From the NCBI GenBank assembly GCA_911728435.2, contig OU452199.1:15882860-15946859 (forward strand): DNA of 64,000 nucleotides, written 5' to 3'. This stretch comes from Apoderus coryli. Lineage: Eukaryota; Arthropoda; Insecta; Coleoptera; Attelabidae. Position numbers and translations under genes: made by a program. Below are positions 22,005-32,689 of this stretch, in pieces; positions within the stretch are counted from its first letter, which is position 1; each line of letters begins with the position of its first letter. The notes under the pieces were generated by a model, which was given only the letters and a program-made list of their open reading frames with translations, did no database searches and had not been told where the DNA came from.

Positions 22005-23749
22005 ATAGACCAGGGTCGATAATTTTAAAAATGGTAAAAAGTGAAAAAAAATTATAGTATAGGATGATACCCATTGGAAAAGGTAGAGAATATAACAAAA
22101 ATGAAAGGAAAAATAAATTACGGGCGATCTGAGGTCCGGAAGGGGGAGGGGGTGAGTTTTTAAGGGTAAAAGACGGTTAATATCGATTTCCGGTAAAACT
22201 GCAAGTCCTATGAAAAAAAGTTAAATGGCAAAGTTGTAGGTAATAAAAAGATCTACAACTTTTGTATCGACACTTTTTTCACATAACCTCCAAATCTGTG
22301 TGAAAAATTCGAATAACCGAGTTTTTGGTTTTTTATTTTTATCTTTTGCAAAAAAAAATATTTTTTCACGAAATTTGGTGAAAACTTACCTTTGTATGTC
22401 CCAAACATACAGTATTTTTTGTTATTTAAAATATTAATTTTTTCACCTTATTTTGACTTAATATCGAAAAAGCACCCTAATTTTCAATCGAAAATTTTCA
22501 CGGCAAAATATCTGCTTTTTTAAAAAAGTTGGTGTGTCTACTTTCTGATGGTATAAAAAAAATACACTACTATGGTAAATGTTCTCAGAAAATGCAAATA
22601 ATGAAAAAAACTCGAATCCGAAAATTTTACACTTTAATTACTCGAAAAACGTAAGATTTCATGTTATATTGATAAACAAAAAAATTACAAATCCATAAAA
22701 CATCAATATTGCAAAAGACATGCGAAAATGGTTGTTCTAAATATTAAAAATAGGATTTCATCTAAAAAATGTGACTGCTGCAATTTTTTTTCAGTAATAA
22801 AGTTGATTTATTAAATTCTCATTACATTTATGTCATAGAAAATCTCATAATAGATAAATATACATGTAAATCGTACCATTGAATTTAAATACTTTTTACT
22901 TATGACGTTATTTATTATAATATTTTCAAATGCAATAATCTTCTTATTTATAAATACCTTATCTTGCATCCTAATTACTTCTCCATTAGTTTTTGTCTCT
23001 TTGATGGCATTTCTTCATCGTTAGATTCGACAAACCTTCCCGATTCTAATGCATCTTCGAAATCTTCAAGATCATCACCGTTTTCGTCTCCAAGATTATT
23101 TCTGGTCTGCATTGGTTCTTCATCCACAATTTCATCTGAATCATCAACTTCCTCGTAGGTTTTTTCTTTCGAGTTTTTTTCATTATTTGCATTTTCTGAG
23201 AACATTTACCATAGTAGTGTATATATTTTTTTATACCATCAGAAAGTAGGGATTTCAACGAACAAAAAAAACACCAACTTTTTTAAAAAAGCAGATATTT
23301 TGACTTGAGAATTTTCGATACTAAGTCAAAATAAGGTGAACAAATGAATATTTTAAATCGAAAAAATTACTGTATGTTTGGGACATACAAAGGTAAATTT
23401 TCCCCAAATTTCGTGAAAAAATAAATTTTTTTGCAAAAGATAAAAATAAAAAACCAAAAACTCGGTTATTCGAATTTCTCACATAAATTTTGAGGTTATG
23501 TCAAAAAAGTGTCGATATAAAAGTTGTAGATCTTTTTAATACCTACAACTTTGCTATTCAACTTTTTTTCAAGTTTTACCGGAAATCGAGATTAACCGTT
23601 TTTTACCCTTAAAAACTCACCCCCTTCCCGACCTCAGATCGCCCGTAATTTATTTTTCCTTTCATTTCAGTTATATTCTCTACATTTTCCAATGGGTTTA
23701 ATCCTACTATATTTTTTTTTGGTCTCAAAAATTATCGATCCTGGTCTAT
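22005..23749 (-). mobile_element. 1745-bp foldback element with about 600-bp arms
   Basis: Inverted arms at 22005-22616 and 23168-23749. They start ATAGACCAGG(G/A)TCGATAA and continue with matching blocks: GGGCGATCTGAGGTC, GGTAAAA, AAAGTTGTAG, TCGAATAACCGAGTTTTTGG, GTATGTCCCAAACATACAGT and ACTATGGTAAATGTTCTCAG. Identity is roughly 85-90 per cent with small gaps. The target duplication is not clear (left flank TT, right flank TATC), so superfamily is unassigned. The 550-bp centre carries an acidic ORF on the minus strand whose first codons lie inside the right arm. The left arm carries an inverted copy of the same start. Confidence 0.75.
22975..23205 (-). CDS. Acidic 76-residue ORF inside foldback element
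   Basis: Starts ATG at 23203-23205 (MFSENANNEKNSKEK) and ends at TAA, 22975-22977, with PSKRQKLMEK. It is 76 residues, with a run of Asp/Glu from about residue 18 to 67 (for example EEVDDSDEIVDEEP and DENGDDLEDFED) and a short basic patch KRQK near the end. No catalytic or zinc-binding motif. The first 15 or so codons lie in the terminal repeat, and the left arm repeats this start but then diverges and meets stops. Such acidic tails occur at the termini of transposase genes and of nuclear proteins, so it may be the fused first and last parts of an internally deleted transposase. That is a guess. Its skewed composition and placement argue against chance, but expression is unknown. Confidence 0.4.
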   Translation of the reverse strand: MFSENANNEKNSKEKTYEEVDDSDEIVDEEPMQTRNNLGDENGDDLEDFEDALESGRFVESNDEEMPSKRQKLMEK

Positions 23750-23855
23750 TATCAGTGTTTTATTTTTCCTTTTTGCGGAAATCGGAAGAAAAACAAGACA
23801 AAATAAAGAATCAACACAATTAGCAGTAATAATAGTCCTCAGTCAAGTCGTAATA

Positions 23856-24725
23856 AAGGGTTTTCCAATAAGAGGTGTTATTTTGATATTCAAAGGAAAA
23901 TGCCATTTTTTGAGATAAATGATCGGATGTTTATTTCATCATAAATAGGAACGTATGCCGTTAATAATGGAAAATAACATCAGCCAAATGACCACCACGA
24001 CCACGCCAACAGGACCATATCCATTTCATGAAATTTTCCATAACCAAATCGCAAAGTGGCTGCCCTATGTCCTCGATAGCCTCACGAATTCCATCTTTGA
24101 GGTCTTGAATCGACGCTGGGCTGTTGGCGTAGACCTTCTATTTCACGTGGCCGCAAAGGAAGAAGGCGCAAGGTGTTAAATTGCAAGATCTCGGTGGCCA
24201 ATTGTGATCACCTTTTCGAGAGATAACATGGTCCCATAAAAGATCAATGGTTTCGTTGCTTATGTGGCACCTAGCGCCGCCTTGTTGAAAGTAAACGTTG
24301 TCCAGATCAATACCATCCAATTCCGGCCATAAAAAATCATTAATCATCTCTCGATAGCGCAATCCATTCACGTGGGTTTTCTTCAACACTTTTGGCTACA
24401 GCAGCAATATTATCGGCTGTTCTTGAGCGACGTGCACGGGTTTGATTCTTCACATCACTAACTTGTCCCAACAGCTCGAATTTTTCCACCAATTGCTTAT
24501 TGCAGCCCGACAAGGTGTTCGAGTTTTACGACCCCTCTTTGCCAAATTTTCACCATTTTTATAGTGAATTTTAATAATTTCAATGCGTTGTTGAAGAGTG
24601 TATCGTTCCATTTTTATTAATGGCGTAGTTTCTACTTGTCAAATGTCAAAAAATGACAGTTCCAAAAGTGACATATGCCGAAATAGCGGGCTATTCAAAA
24701 TAACACCTCTTATTGCAAAACCCTT
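23856..24725 (-). mobile_element. Internally deleted mariner-like element (870 bp)
   Basis: Bounded by TA at 23854-23855 and 24726-24727. The terminal repeats are about 31 bp, AAGGGTTTTCCAATAAGAGG onward, with one mismatch between ends. The transposase gene runs on the minus strand from near the right end to near the left end, but its middle third is deleted. Confidence 0.85.
23961..24611 (-). pseudogene. Mariner-like transposase, internally deleted and mutated
   Basis: The start ATG at 24609-24611 gives MERYTLQQRIEIIKIHYKNG, a typical N-terminal helix-turn-helix. The frame then shifts; DNIAAVAKSVEENPR appears in another frame. The sequence jumps over the region with the first catalytic Asp into VNGLRYREMINDFLWPEL. 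The second catalytic motif reads QQGGARCH (Asp to Gly, compare QQDGATCH in the 54-kb relative). The third block reads WPPRSCNLTPCAFFLCGHVK, with both Asp residues lost, followed by an in-frame stop. The tail continues KVYANSPASIQDLKDGIREA and ends GRGGHLADVIFHY at TAA 23961-23963. The same family as 54153-55215. All three catalytic positions are missing or changed. Confidence 0.85.
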
Positions 24726-24727
24726 TA

Positions 24728-27659
24728 TAATAAAATAATAACGCAATCAATTTTAAAAACATTTTTTGAGGTTTGACAAATTTCGTTTGCAGAAGCGCGC
24801 TACTAAAATATCACACTCCACCACTGCCATACATGTTGGTTGATTCTATCATCAGTGGTTTAGAAAACTATTATTATAATTGAATTAAATGAAATAAAAG
24901 CAGAAAACGTTCACACATTGTTTTATTAAAATCTCAAATGTGGAATATGTTTCGGGATAATAAACAAGTTGTGCGTGTCTCTATTATCATCGAATTTTGT
25001 TAACAATTCTTCAATGAAATTAAAAATTGTAACTGTATTTATATAAATATACTACAGAGATATAAACAATTACGCTAAAAATTGGACCTTTGAAAACGCC
25101 ATTCTGTGATAGTTTTGACATGTGGCGTCGTTGGGACTCACATTGTATTTACTTCTTGTAAATATTGGCTAAGATTGATGATTTAAATAAGCACCAATAT
25201 TAGCATTTTATAAATTTGGATAGTATGTAGTAGAATAATAAACAAATTAGACTTAAAACTGCCTTTACTCTGTTGGTACTTTTGAGTTGCGGCTGCAATA
25301 AAATTTTCATTGCCTGTGAAACTTTAGTTTCACTTAATTTATATACCAAGAGTTGCAAGAAAATAGTTTTTCGTCTTAAAACTTTATGATTATAATACAG
25401 TTGTTAAATAGTTAAATGCGCTATTAACTGTATGTAGGAGGAAGTAATTTCGTTTTAATTTTGTTGTTTTATTTGGGGAAACTTACTTTATTAATGATAT
25501 CTCTAAGGTTATTAGCAAAGATTTATTTCCACAAATGAATGTTTGTTATTAGTAATGACATCAAAAATAACCAGCATGTCTATTCAAAGATATCAAATAA
25601 TTTGGAAAAATGATACTGGGTCGGACTAAAGTACATTATGTACCATTACTGATGTTTAATGTAGCTATTCTACAAAAATGGAGATGTATTGACGAGCTTT
25701 AGGCAGGCCGATTAAATTAAATTAATTACACCATCTATTGGTTAATGATCTTAGCTTTTTTTCAATAATTAGACTCATTCACTTGTAAAGTAAACATTCC
25801 ATCGCCTGGTGTCACACCTATGGAATTCATTACTCCGCAAAGGTGGTATATGTCGAGAAATTTTACGTTATATATCAATTAACACTTATAGGAACGAACA
25901 ATATACTTTAATTACCAATAAATACTCAAGCATATTGATTAAAAGCCTCACATTGCTTTCGAAAAACCCTAAACCTCATATTGCTTTCTGTATAGAACTA
26001 TCTAGGAGTTTTTAGTCTCTTTTAGCTCTTCATGCCTTTAACTATATTTACTACATGACCTACGCTAAAATATCCCATTTTTCAAATTAACTAATACTTG
26101 ACTGAGTTTTATTGTATGTGCGGTATATTGGGTATACCTTAAATCTGTTTAAATGAAAATAGTTTCTAATCAACGTCGCTTGTTTTTGACGTTTAGTACG
26201 TACTTACCACAAAGAAGTTTGAGACAAAAGCAGAGAAGTCGATGCTCCCTTCTATCGGTCGTATTAATGCCTAAAACAATACATCCGGTCGGTTTTACGT
26301 TTCCTTCTTATCCCTTGTATATACAAATTCCGTTGAAGGACTGTTGCGCCAGCAATCGGTTCACTTTCATGTTATGATTTAGTAGATATTATGGTTAATA
26401 AATAATATGAATTCAATGAGAAACAATTACAAGAATATTTATTATACAGTACTTATATCCACTGCCGAATACGCTGACCTTCAACTAATCTTACTCAAAT
26501 TTACCTTCTCTTTATCCCAGTCTAACCTCCTGTCATCAACCTTGCTCATTAATTGAAGCGTGTAAATGCAAAAGCAGACATTTGACATTTAAACAGAAAA
26601 TGAATTAGCTGTTGGTTCTCTATGTAGATTTTAAAAGGAACGTAATTTTCTGACCCTCAGGAGCATAAGCAGACATTTGCGTTCTTAGTCACATGATGAA
26701 AACCGCAAGCGGATTTGTTCTTGTCAGAGGTGAATTTTATTCCAAAAGCGAAGTGGCTGTTGATAAGGGCATTTGTAAGAAGGGCCAGATAATTACTCAT
26801 ATACATTTGCAGCCAATGAGTGTGGGAAGGAGTCTTAAACCCGACTAAATAAAAAGCATTTCATCTTTGTTAAACGAAGACTACGGCTTAGGAGACCGAC
26901 AAGCGTCTTTATTTCTTCAGAACCGGAAACAGTTAACCATCATGAAGATGATGATACGATTATTTTATTCAATACTTACTGAAGAAAATGATTTAAGAAT
27001 TGCAACCGTACTTTTTATTGTCTTATAGACACAGCTTATACAGTTGGTTCTCATCGTGTCGGTACCTTTCATATTCATGTCTTCAAAGTAATTCGCCGCC
27101 CGCATTGTTATAGTATAGTATCTTATAGTATCTTATAGTATATATAGATATAGTATAACATAGTAGCGGGCCAGAAATGTAGCTGGGAATACGACGAGTC
27201 GATGCCGTTTTCAGCGTCTAGTGGAGCTTCTTATAGTATTTATTATTCTATGTTATAGATTGTGTTTCCCTCAATAACATAGATCCAAACCCAGACATAT
27301 GCAATTCACTTAAGTGCATAAGCAGACTTTTGCCTCTCTCATTTGCAAAACTAGACAATTCTATTTTTCTTAACAGAATATCTTTTACGGTAACATTTCT
27401 ATATTTTTTGTTTTGCTCAAAACTGCTTATGCGTCAAATGTCTACTTTGCATTTATATGCTTCAGTTAATGTCTTAAGCAGTCTCTGAAATATCACATTC
27501 TATTTATTTCTTGACAAACAGAAAACTTAGCGAGTTTTAGTTACAAAATAATGCCGCAGAAAACTGCAAAAACTCAAACTAACATATCGAACTAACCTTA
27601 AACTCTTAACTAACTGAAACCTTATATTTGTTATGTTATATAGAGTTCCTTAAAAGTTA
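24728..27659. other. No gene; short dispersed motifs and a microsatellite-like run
   Basis: Nearly 3 kb without a recognised gene. The motif GC(A/AA)AAGCAGACATTTG or GCATAAGCAGAC appears near 26568, 26663 and 27318, and inverted near 27419. A TATAGTATCT-type low-complexity run lies at 27112-27170. Open stretches at 25809-26015 and 26153-26377 match nothing I know. Confidence 0.4.
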
Positions 27660-27660
27660 T

Positions 27661-28470
27661 TCAAGTCCGTAGGATAAGTAAGAAAAAAACAAAATTTTGA
27701 CAAAACTCAAGGGCAATACTAAGAGTATAGCGATTTTTCAACTTTTCGATACCACTTTTATAGTAGGATTTCTCTTTCTCGTCAAAATAGGCCTCAGTTT
27801 CAGCGATTACTTTATCATTGGACTTAAATTTCTCTCCAGCAAGCATTCTCTTGAGATCTGAAAACAGGAAAAAGTTGCTGGGGGCTAAATCTGACGAATA
27901 CGGTGGGTTAGTAAGCAATTCGATGCAATTCATTCAATGTTGCTATATTTTTCATCGATTTGTGACACGGTGCGGTTTGGTGAAACAACACTTTTGTCTT
28001 TTGCAAATGTGGCCGTTTCTTTGCGATTTCAACTTTCAATCGAATCAAAAGTGCAGAGTAGCAGTTCCTGTTGATGGTGGTTCCTTTTTAGAGGTAGTCG
28101 ATGAATATTATTCCGTTCGCATTTTAAAATATAGACGCCGTCAACTTAACGGCTGACTGTTGCGTCTTTGCTCGCTTTGGATTGGGTTCGTCGATTGGTT
28201 TCCACTCAGCTGACTGTCTTTTCGATTCTGGTGTGTAATAGCGAAGCCATGTTTCATCCATTGTCACATATCGACAATAGAATTCCATTTTATTGCGGTT
28301 TAACAGCGCCCAACACTCCTCTGAAGCATCAATTCGTTGTTGTTTTTGGTCGACTGTTCGTGTAAAATGGTAAAAACACTACCATCTGATATCTTTACAA
28401 TGTCAGCTAGCCAATTTGTGATTTTTTGACGTTTTCTTATCTGCCTAATATGAATCTGCTTTTTTAATAC
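27661..28470 (-). pseudogene. Mariner (DD34D) transposase, frameshifted
   Basis: Minus-strand relic of a full-length mariner gene. From the N-terminal side: ITNWLADIVKISDGSVFTIL (second helix-turn-helix, near 28420-28360), then RYVTMDETWLRYYTPESKRQ (about 28275-28216; the usual GDETW reads MDETW with its Asp kept). Next come PNPKRAKTQQSA, IAKKRPHLQKTKVLFHQ, then APCHKSM. The last part, from 27933, gives NPPYSSDLAPSNFFLFSDLK, then a tail with VIAETEAYFDEKEKSYYKSG and IEKLKNRY. The third catalytic Asp is Asn (APSN for APSD), and the second (HQDNA) is interrupted. Several frameshifts. No terminal repeats were identified. Confidence 0.8.
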
Positions 28471-29531
28471 CACTGCTGGCGGTAACAACATTATAAGTTT
28501 TTCGCACTGAAAATCCTAATACCATCCAATGCATTTTACATTTTAAGAACTATTTTCGCCTATATTTGCTATGCAGAGACTTTCGCCATCAATAACAAAG
28601 TGCAAAAGCTGGTTTTTATGAATTTTTGCGTGTCGGTGCACGGGAAAACATATCTTTGTATCTCATGTGTCGAATTCCCATATTATACACTGAAGCGAGA
28701 AAAAAGTCATGTTTTCCTTTTGCGTGCGATGAAAATTTTAATGTTGCCTTTCAGATTTTATAACTGAAAAAATATCCATATCGTATAATTTATAAAGTGT
28801 GGGTGTAATTTAACCATTTTTAGAACCATTACGATATGACACAATTTATGATGATGTTTTGGGAAGTTTAATTGCTTTATAGAAAAAACGAGGTCAAAAG
28901 CGCTTCGCTATTTTGTTTATTTTACATTCAGTTGGTTAAATCGTCACTTAAAACTTATTAAAAAATGTTGATAAACGTTATTTAAGTCTTTTAAAATTAA
29001 CAGATCGGCGGCTATGCTAAATTTTAAATTAGATATTAAATGAAACTCGGCTGTAAATCAAACGTAAAATATGACTCATTTGATAATTTCAAGAAGAAAG
29101 AGGATATTAGAATTGCCTTTCTCGGAATATTACATTTATAATACAATGTTATGAATATTTTGTCGTTGTAAGATGGGGTTCAAATTTATGTATACCCTGT
29201 GTCACAGTTTTCGAGGATTCGATATCTGGCTTCAGATTTACGATCGCTAAATTGGTTTTGGAAATATGTATCGACAAAAAACCGAAGCTTAATGCTGGGC
29301 TCTCTAGCGTAGATTTTTTTTACACTTTCTACAAGGTATATTGCGGGTTTATTTACCTACTCTCTCCCATAGATGGCGTTCGTAGTGTCAAAGCCATATT
29401 TAATTTCGGTAATGCTTTTTCCTATTTTGAAATTTCAGTGAATATTCTGTATTTGTGTTAATAAGTGTCTCACGCAGAACTTCACAATTCTCGGAGCTGT
29501 AGACGTTAATATATCACACTTTTTACTACTA
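28471..29531. other. No gene recognised
   Basis: AT-rich spacer between the mariner relic and a foldback element. Confidence 0.5.
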
Positions 29532-29533
29532 TA

Positions 29534-30550
29534 CAGGGTGTTAGTAAATAAGTGCGACAAACTTCAGGAGGTAATTCTGCATGAAAAAATAATGACAGTT
29601 TGCTATATAACACATGTCCGCAAATGCTTCGTATTCTGCTGAGATACACTTAAAGTTTTTCTTAAAAACTGAAGATTTATTGATTGCTCTGAAACCGGTG
29701 GAGATATGCAAATGAAATTTAGTGGGTTTTAAGAGGTAGTTATTGCGCATTTGTTGACATGCAATTAAGAGTTTTTTGTTGGCGCGCATACGGGTAACGA
29801 TCTCAATTTTTTTTAAAAAGCAAGAGAGATGGTTTATCATCATATCATATCAGGAGGCCACTGGAATTTTTCAAATTAAAAATCATTTTGGAATTCCTCG
29901 TTCAATTTTTGATAAAAAATCTCTGTTGCGTTTTTATCGTAGGGGGCCTTTGTGCAAAAAAATAAAACTCGCGGCGACGCTAGTAGGCTACTGTCAACAT
30001 TCTGTTAATATTTCAACGAAATGTCAAATTAGCGTTTCTTTATTATTAGTGTTATTTTCTCTTATTGTTTTGGTTTAATGTTTATTGTATTAGATAGTTC
30101 TTGATAATGTATTAAAGAAATGAAAAATACGGGGTAAGATGTTTTATTTTTTTGCACAAAGACGATGCCCCCTACGATAAAACAGCAAGAGAGATTTTTT
30201 ATCACAAATTGAACGAGGAATTGCAAAGTGATATTTTATTTGAAAAATTCCAGTGGCGTACCATTTTTTTCTTTAAAAATATTGAGATCATTACCCGTAT
30301 GCGCGCTACTGATGAACATAAAATTCTTAATTGCTTGCAAAAAATGCGCAATAACTACCTCTTAAAACGCACTAAATTTCATTTGCATATCTCCACTGGT
30401 TTCAGAGCAATCAATAAATCTTCAGTTTTCAAGAAAAACTTTAAACGAAAACGAAGCATTTGCGGACATATGTTTATATAGCAAACTGTCATTATTTTTT
30501 CATGCAGAATTACCCCCTGAAGTTTGTCGCACTTATTTACTAACATCCTG
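29534..30550. mobile_element. 1017-bp foldback element with arms over 400 bp
   Basis: TA on both sides (29532-29533 and 30551-30552). The ends are CAGGGTGTTAGTAAATAAGT and, inverted, CAGGATGTTAGTAAATAAGT. The arms are 29534-29968 and 30141-30550, with matching blocks such as GCGACAAACTTCAGG, GACAGTTTGCTATATA, TATTGATTGCTCTGAAACC, TAGTTATTGCGCATTTT and CCTCGTTCAATTT. The unique centre is only about 170 bp. Open frames run along each arm, but they are mirror copies of one another and match no known protein. A non-autonomous element of Tc1/mariner type, judging by TA and the CAGG(G/A)TG tips. Confidence 0.8.
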
Positions 30551-30552
30551 TA

Positions 30553-31658
30553 TAGTTTTTAATAATTGAAAGCTTGTGGTCTGTCTGATAATTATACTTT
30601 AAAATTTGTCTGTTAGTGCTATTAATTTATACAAAATCTGCTAACCCTCAGGATTCCAAAGTATAGTATAAAAAACTGTTGATTTCGCTCTAACTGTTCC
30701 TTAATTTGAGAATATCCAGTTACTGGCTTTGAGACTTTCTTATGTATTTCTCAATTCGTTAAACTGAATACAAAGAACGCTGCACATTAGCCTTTATAAA
30801 CATCAGCATCATGTCATAACTTGGGTTTGCTGTATCATGTATTTGCAAGCGGCTGCTGAATATTTGCGGAACCGCGATAAGATAAAAAAATCCCGATGGC
30901 AGCCAATCGGAAAAGTAGATTTTCGATTTATAAATTTTTTATTTGTACTTATTCTACACTGACACAAACTATTAGTAAACATATAGCAGAATATTCTGAC
31001 AGTCAGCAAATATAACCCAACATTTAATTTAAGTGCTCTATCGTTTGCTATATAAATTGGTACGATATGGATATCTTAAATTACATTTTTGCGGTACTCT
31101 GTACTAGGTATATATAATTTCAGTTATAAATATAAGTGAAACGGCCCTTAGCTGACTATTCTTTCTAAATAGCCATAGGAAGTCATTAATATAAAAAAGC
31201 AGAGAACGATAAAGTAGATACACGCATTTAAGACCATAAAACATAAGACGATGTACAATAAATCTAACTTCACTCAAGGGGAATGCCACCCTTGGGAAAC
31301 TTTCCGAAATCCATCTTGTTACACACAGCGGTATTCGTATTTTTTTGTTATGTTCACGGTTCTACTTTATAAATAATATTCTAAAGTAGTAGTATGTATA
31401 TTTACACTCGCTTCTTCTTTATTCTCCTTCCGCCAGAATATATGTAAATTTCATGAGTCAATTTAATATAGATATTGTAAGGCAGATCTGGATAATTCCT
31501 TATAAGCAGTTCTATTTTTAACAGGAATATTTGTCCTAATAATCATTGGAGTAGAAAATAAATAGTCTAAGCATTTGGACTAAAAAGTTTTGATGAACTA
31601 TGATGTCATAATTATTCTGATTTGATATTTAACTTTTCCAACTCAGGGAAAGTATTAT
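30553..31658. other. No gene recognised
   Basis: AT-rich, with short open stretches only. Confidence 0.45.
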
Positions 31659-31726
31659 GAACGCGATAAAAAAAATTGAGATAAAGGCGGATATAACCAT
31701 TTTGAAGTCCCCTGAGACGATTAAGA
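31659..31726 (+). repeat. Dispersed repeat, copy 1 (second at 47832-47905)
   Basis: Shares GAACGC, an A- or T-rich run, GAGATA, CGGATATAACCATTTTGAAG and GAGACGATTAAGA with 47832-47905, in the same orientation. Identity is about 90 per cent over the last 48 bp. Confidence 0.6.
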
Positions 31727-31863
31727 TTATTGCCTGTCTGTCATTGGCGAAGTTAGATTAGTTCCATTCTACTTCAAATATTTTTTGTATTACTCCAGTT
31801 AGGGTGTATCAGAAGTCGATGCGAACTTTCTTATTTTAAATTGAAATCTACATGTTTTCATAT

Positions 31864-32120
31864 GAGAAAAAAATGTCGAAACTTTCGAAAGTCTAATAAA
31901 TTACTCTTTGAGTTCTAAAAATTTTTAAACACGACCAAAGATGATTTGCATTGTGTAAATTTTCGTAATTATATAACAGCCTACGGCTAATGCAGATCGC
32001 TTTTCTACAAATGTTTAACCATTATTGATGATGAAGCTTTGGCCGTGTTTAAAAATTTTTAGAACTCCAAGAGTAATGTATTAAACCTTTATCGTGGAGT
32101 TTCGACTTTTATTTCTCGTA
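31864..32120. repeat. Inverted repeat, about 80-bp arms
   Basis: Left arm 31864-31940 and right arm 32037-32120 match in inverted orientation (GTCGAAACT, then ATTACTCTTTGAGTTCTAAA, then AATTTTTAAACACG), with a 96-bp spacer. No clear TA boundary or coding content. Probably a small foldback MITE. Confidence 0.65.
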
Positions 32121-32145
32121 TCATTCACTCCACTTTAGTATGGAC

Positions 32146-32590
32146 TATTTAATAATAATAATAATAAAGGTCTTTTATTGCATATTTAACAAACAACTAA
32201 AAATGGAATCTTTTGGCGAGATTCAGTACGGTGCTATGCGATTGCATATAACCGTCTGTTTAGCTAACCCATAACTGTTAATAAATACGAACAAATACAA
32301 AAAAAATACACTCACTAAACATTATAGTAAAATAAAGTAAATACTTTTAGCATACAATCTATACAAGATATCTTCAAACTTAAGCTTGATATGTCATTCC
32401 ACGTTATGAAGAAAAAAAGAAATCAATATCGTGAAATCCTATTAAATTTCCTTTTAAACGCATATTTTGAGAAACTATTCCTTAAATCACTGTTCCAAGA
32501 ATTCACGCATTTAGAGATGGTATAAGAATAAGACCTCTTGAATATTTCTGTTTTGTGAATAGGTATATTTAATGAATTAAAAAAACGAAT
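32146..32590 (-). pseudogene. LINE 3' end: reverse transcriptase tail, poly(A) signal and AAT tail
   Basis: On the minus strand, 32590-32423 reads RFFNSLNIPIHKTEIFKRSY, then TISKCVNSWNSDLRN and YAFKRKFNRISRY, then a stop. The pattern (R...F....F.....WN.L.......FK.....) is the C-terminal end seen in CR1/L2-like and related insect LINEs. About 260 bp of untranslated sequence follow, then a GCAATAAAAG poly(A)-type signal near 32175 and a TTATTATTATTATTA tail at 32152-32167. The rest of the element is absent, as expected of 5' truncation. Clade assignment is uncertain because the palm domain is missing. Confidence 0.6.
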
Positions 32591-32650
32591 GTTAATATTA
32601 TGGATGTCTGTTCGAAATTAAAATTTTAACATCATAGTATGAATACTAAA

Positions 32651-32681
32651 AATGGAGATGGAACCTTGTTTCCGAAACATG
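32651..32681 (+). ncRNA. Degenerate hammerhead-like core
   Basis: Reads ATGGAGATGGAA, a CCTTG loop, TTTCC, then GAAACATGTC. The GAAACATGTC end and the stem-loop placement match the better motif at 40289-40320. The first part should be CTGAAGA. Probably a relic of the same Penelope-type terminal sequence. Confidence 0.3.
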
Positions 32682-32689
32682 TCTGGCAT

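Noticed and set aside
22964..23249. Serine- and histidine-rich open stretches on the plus strand
   Set aside because: They are the antisense of the acidic ORF at 22975-23205, whose GAA/GAT codons read backwards as TTC/ATC.
27112..27170. TATAGTATCT run considered as a CRISPR-like or satellite array
   Set aside because: Simple low-complexity sequence, no regular spacers, and eukaryotic context.
30152..30481. 109-codon open stretch within the 1-kb foldback element
   Set aside because: It is mirrored by an open stretch in the other arm and has no protein motif; it is a by-product of the inverted repeat.
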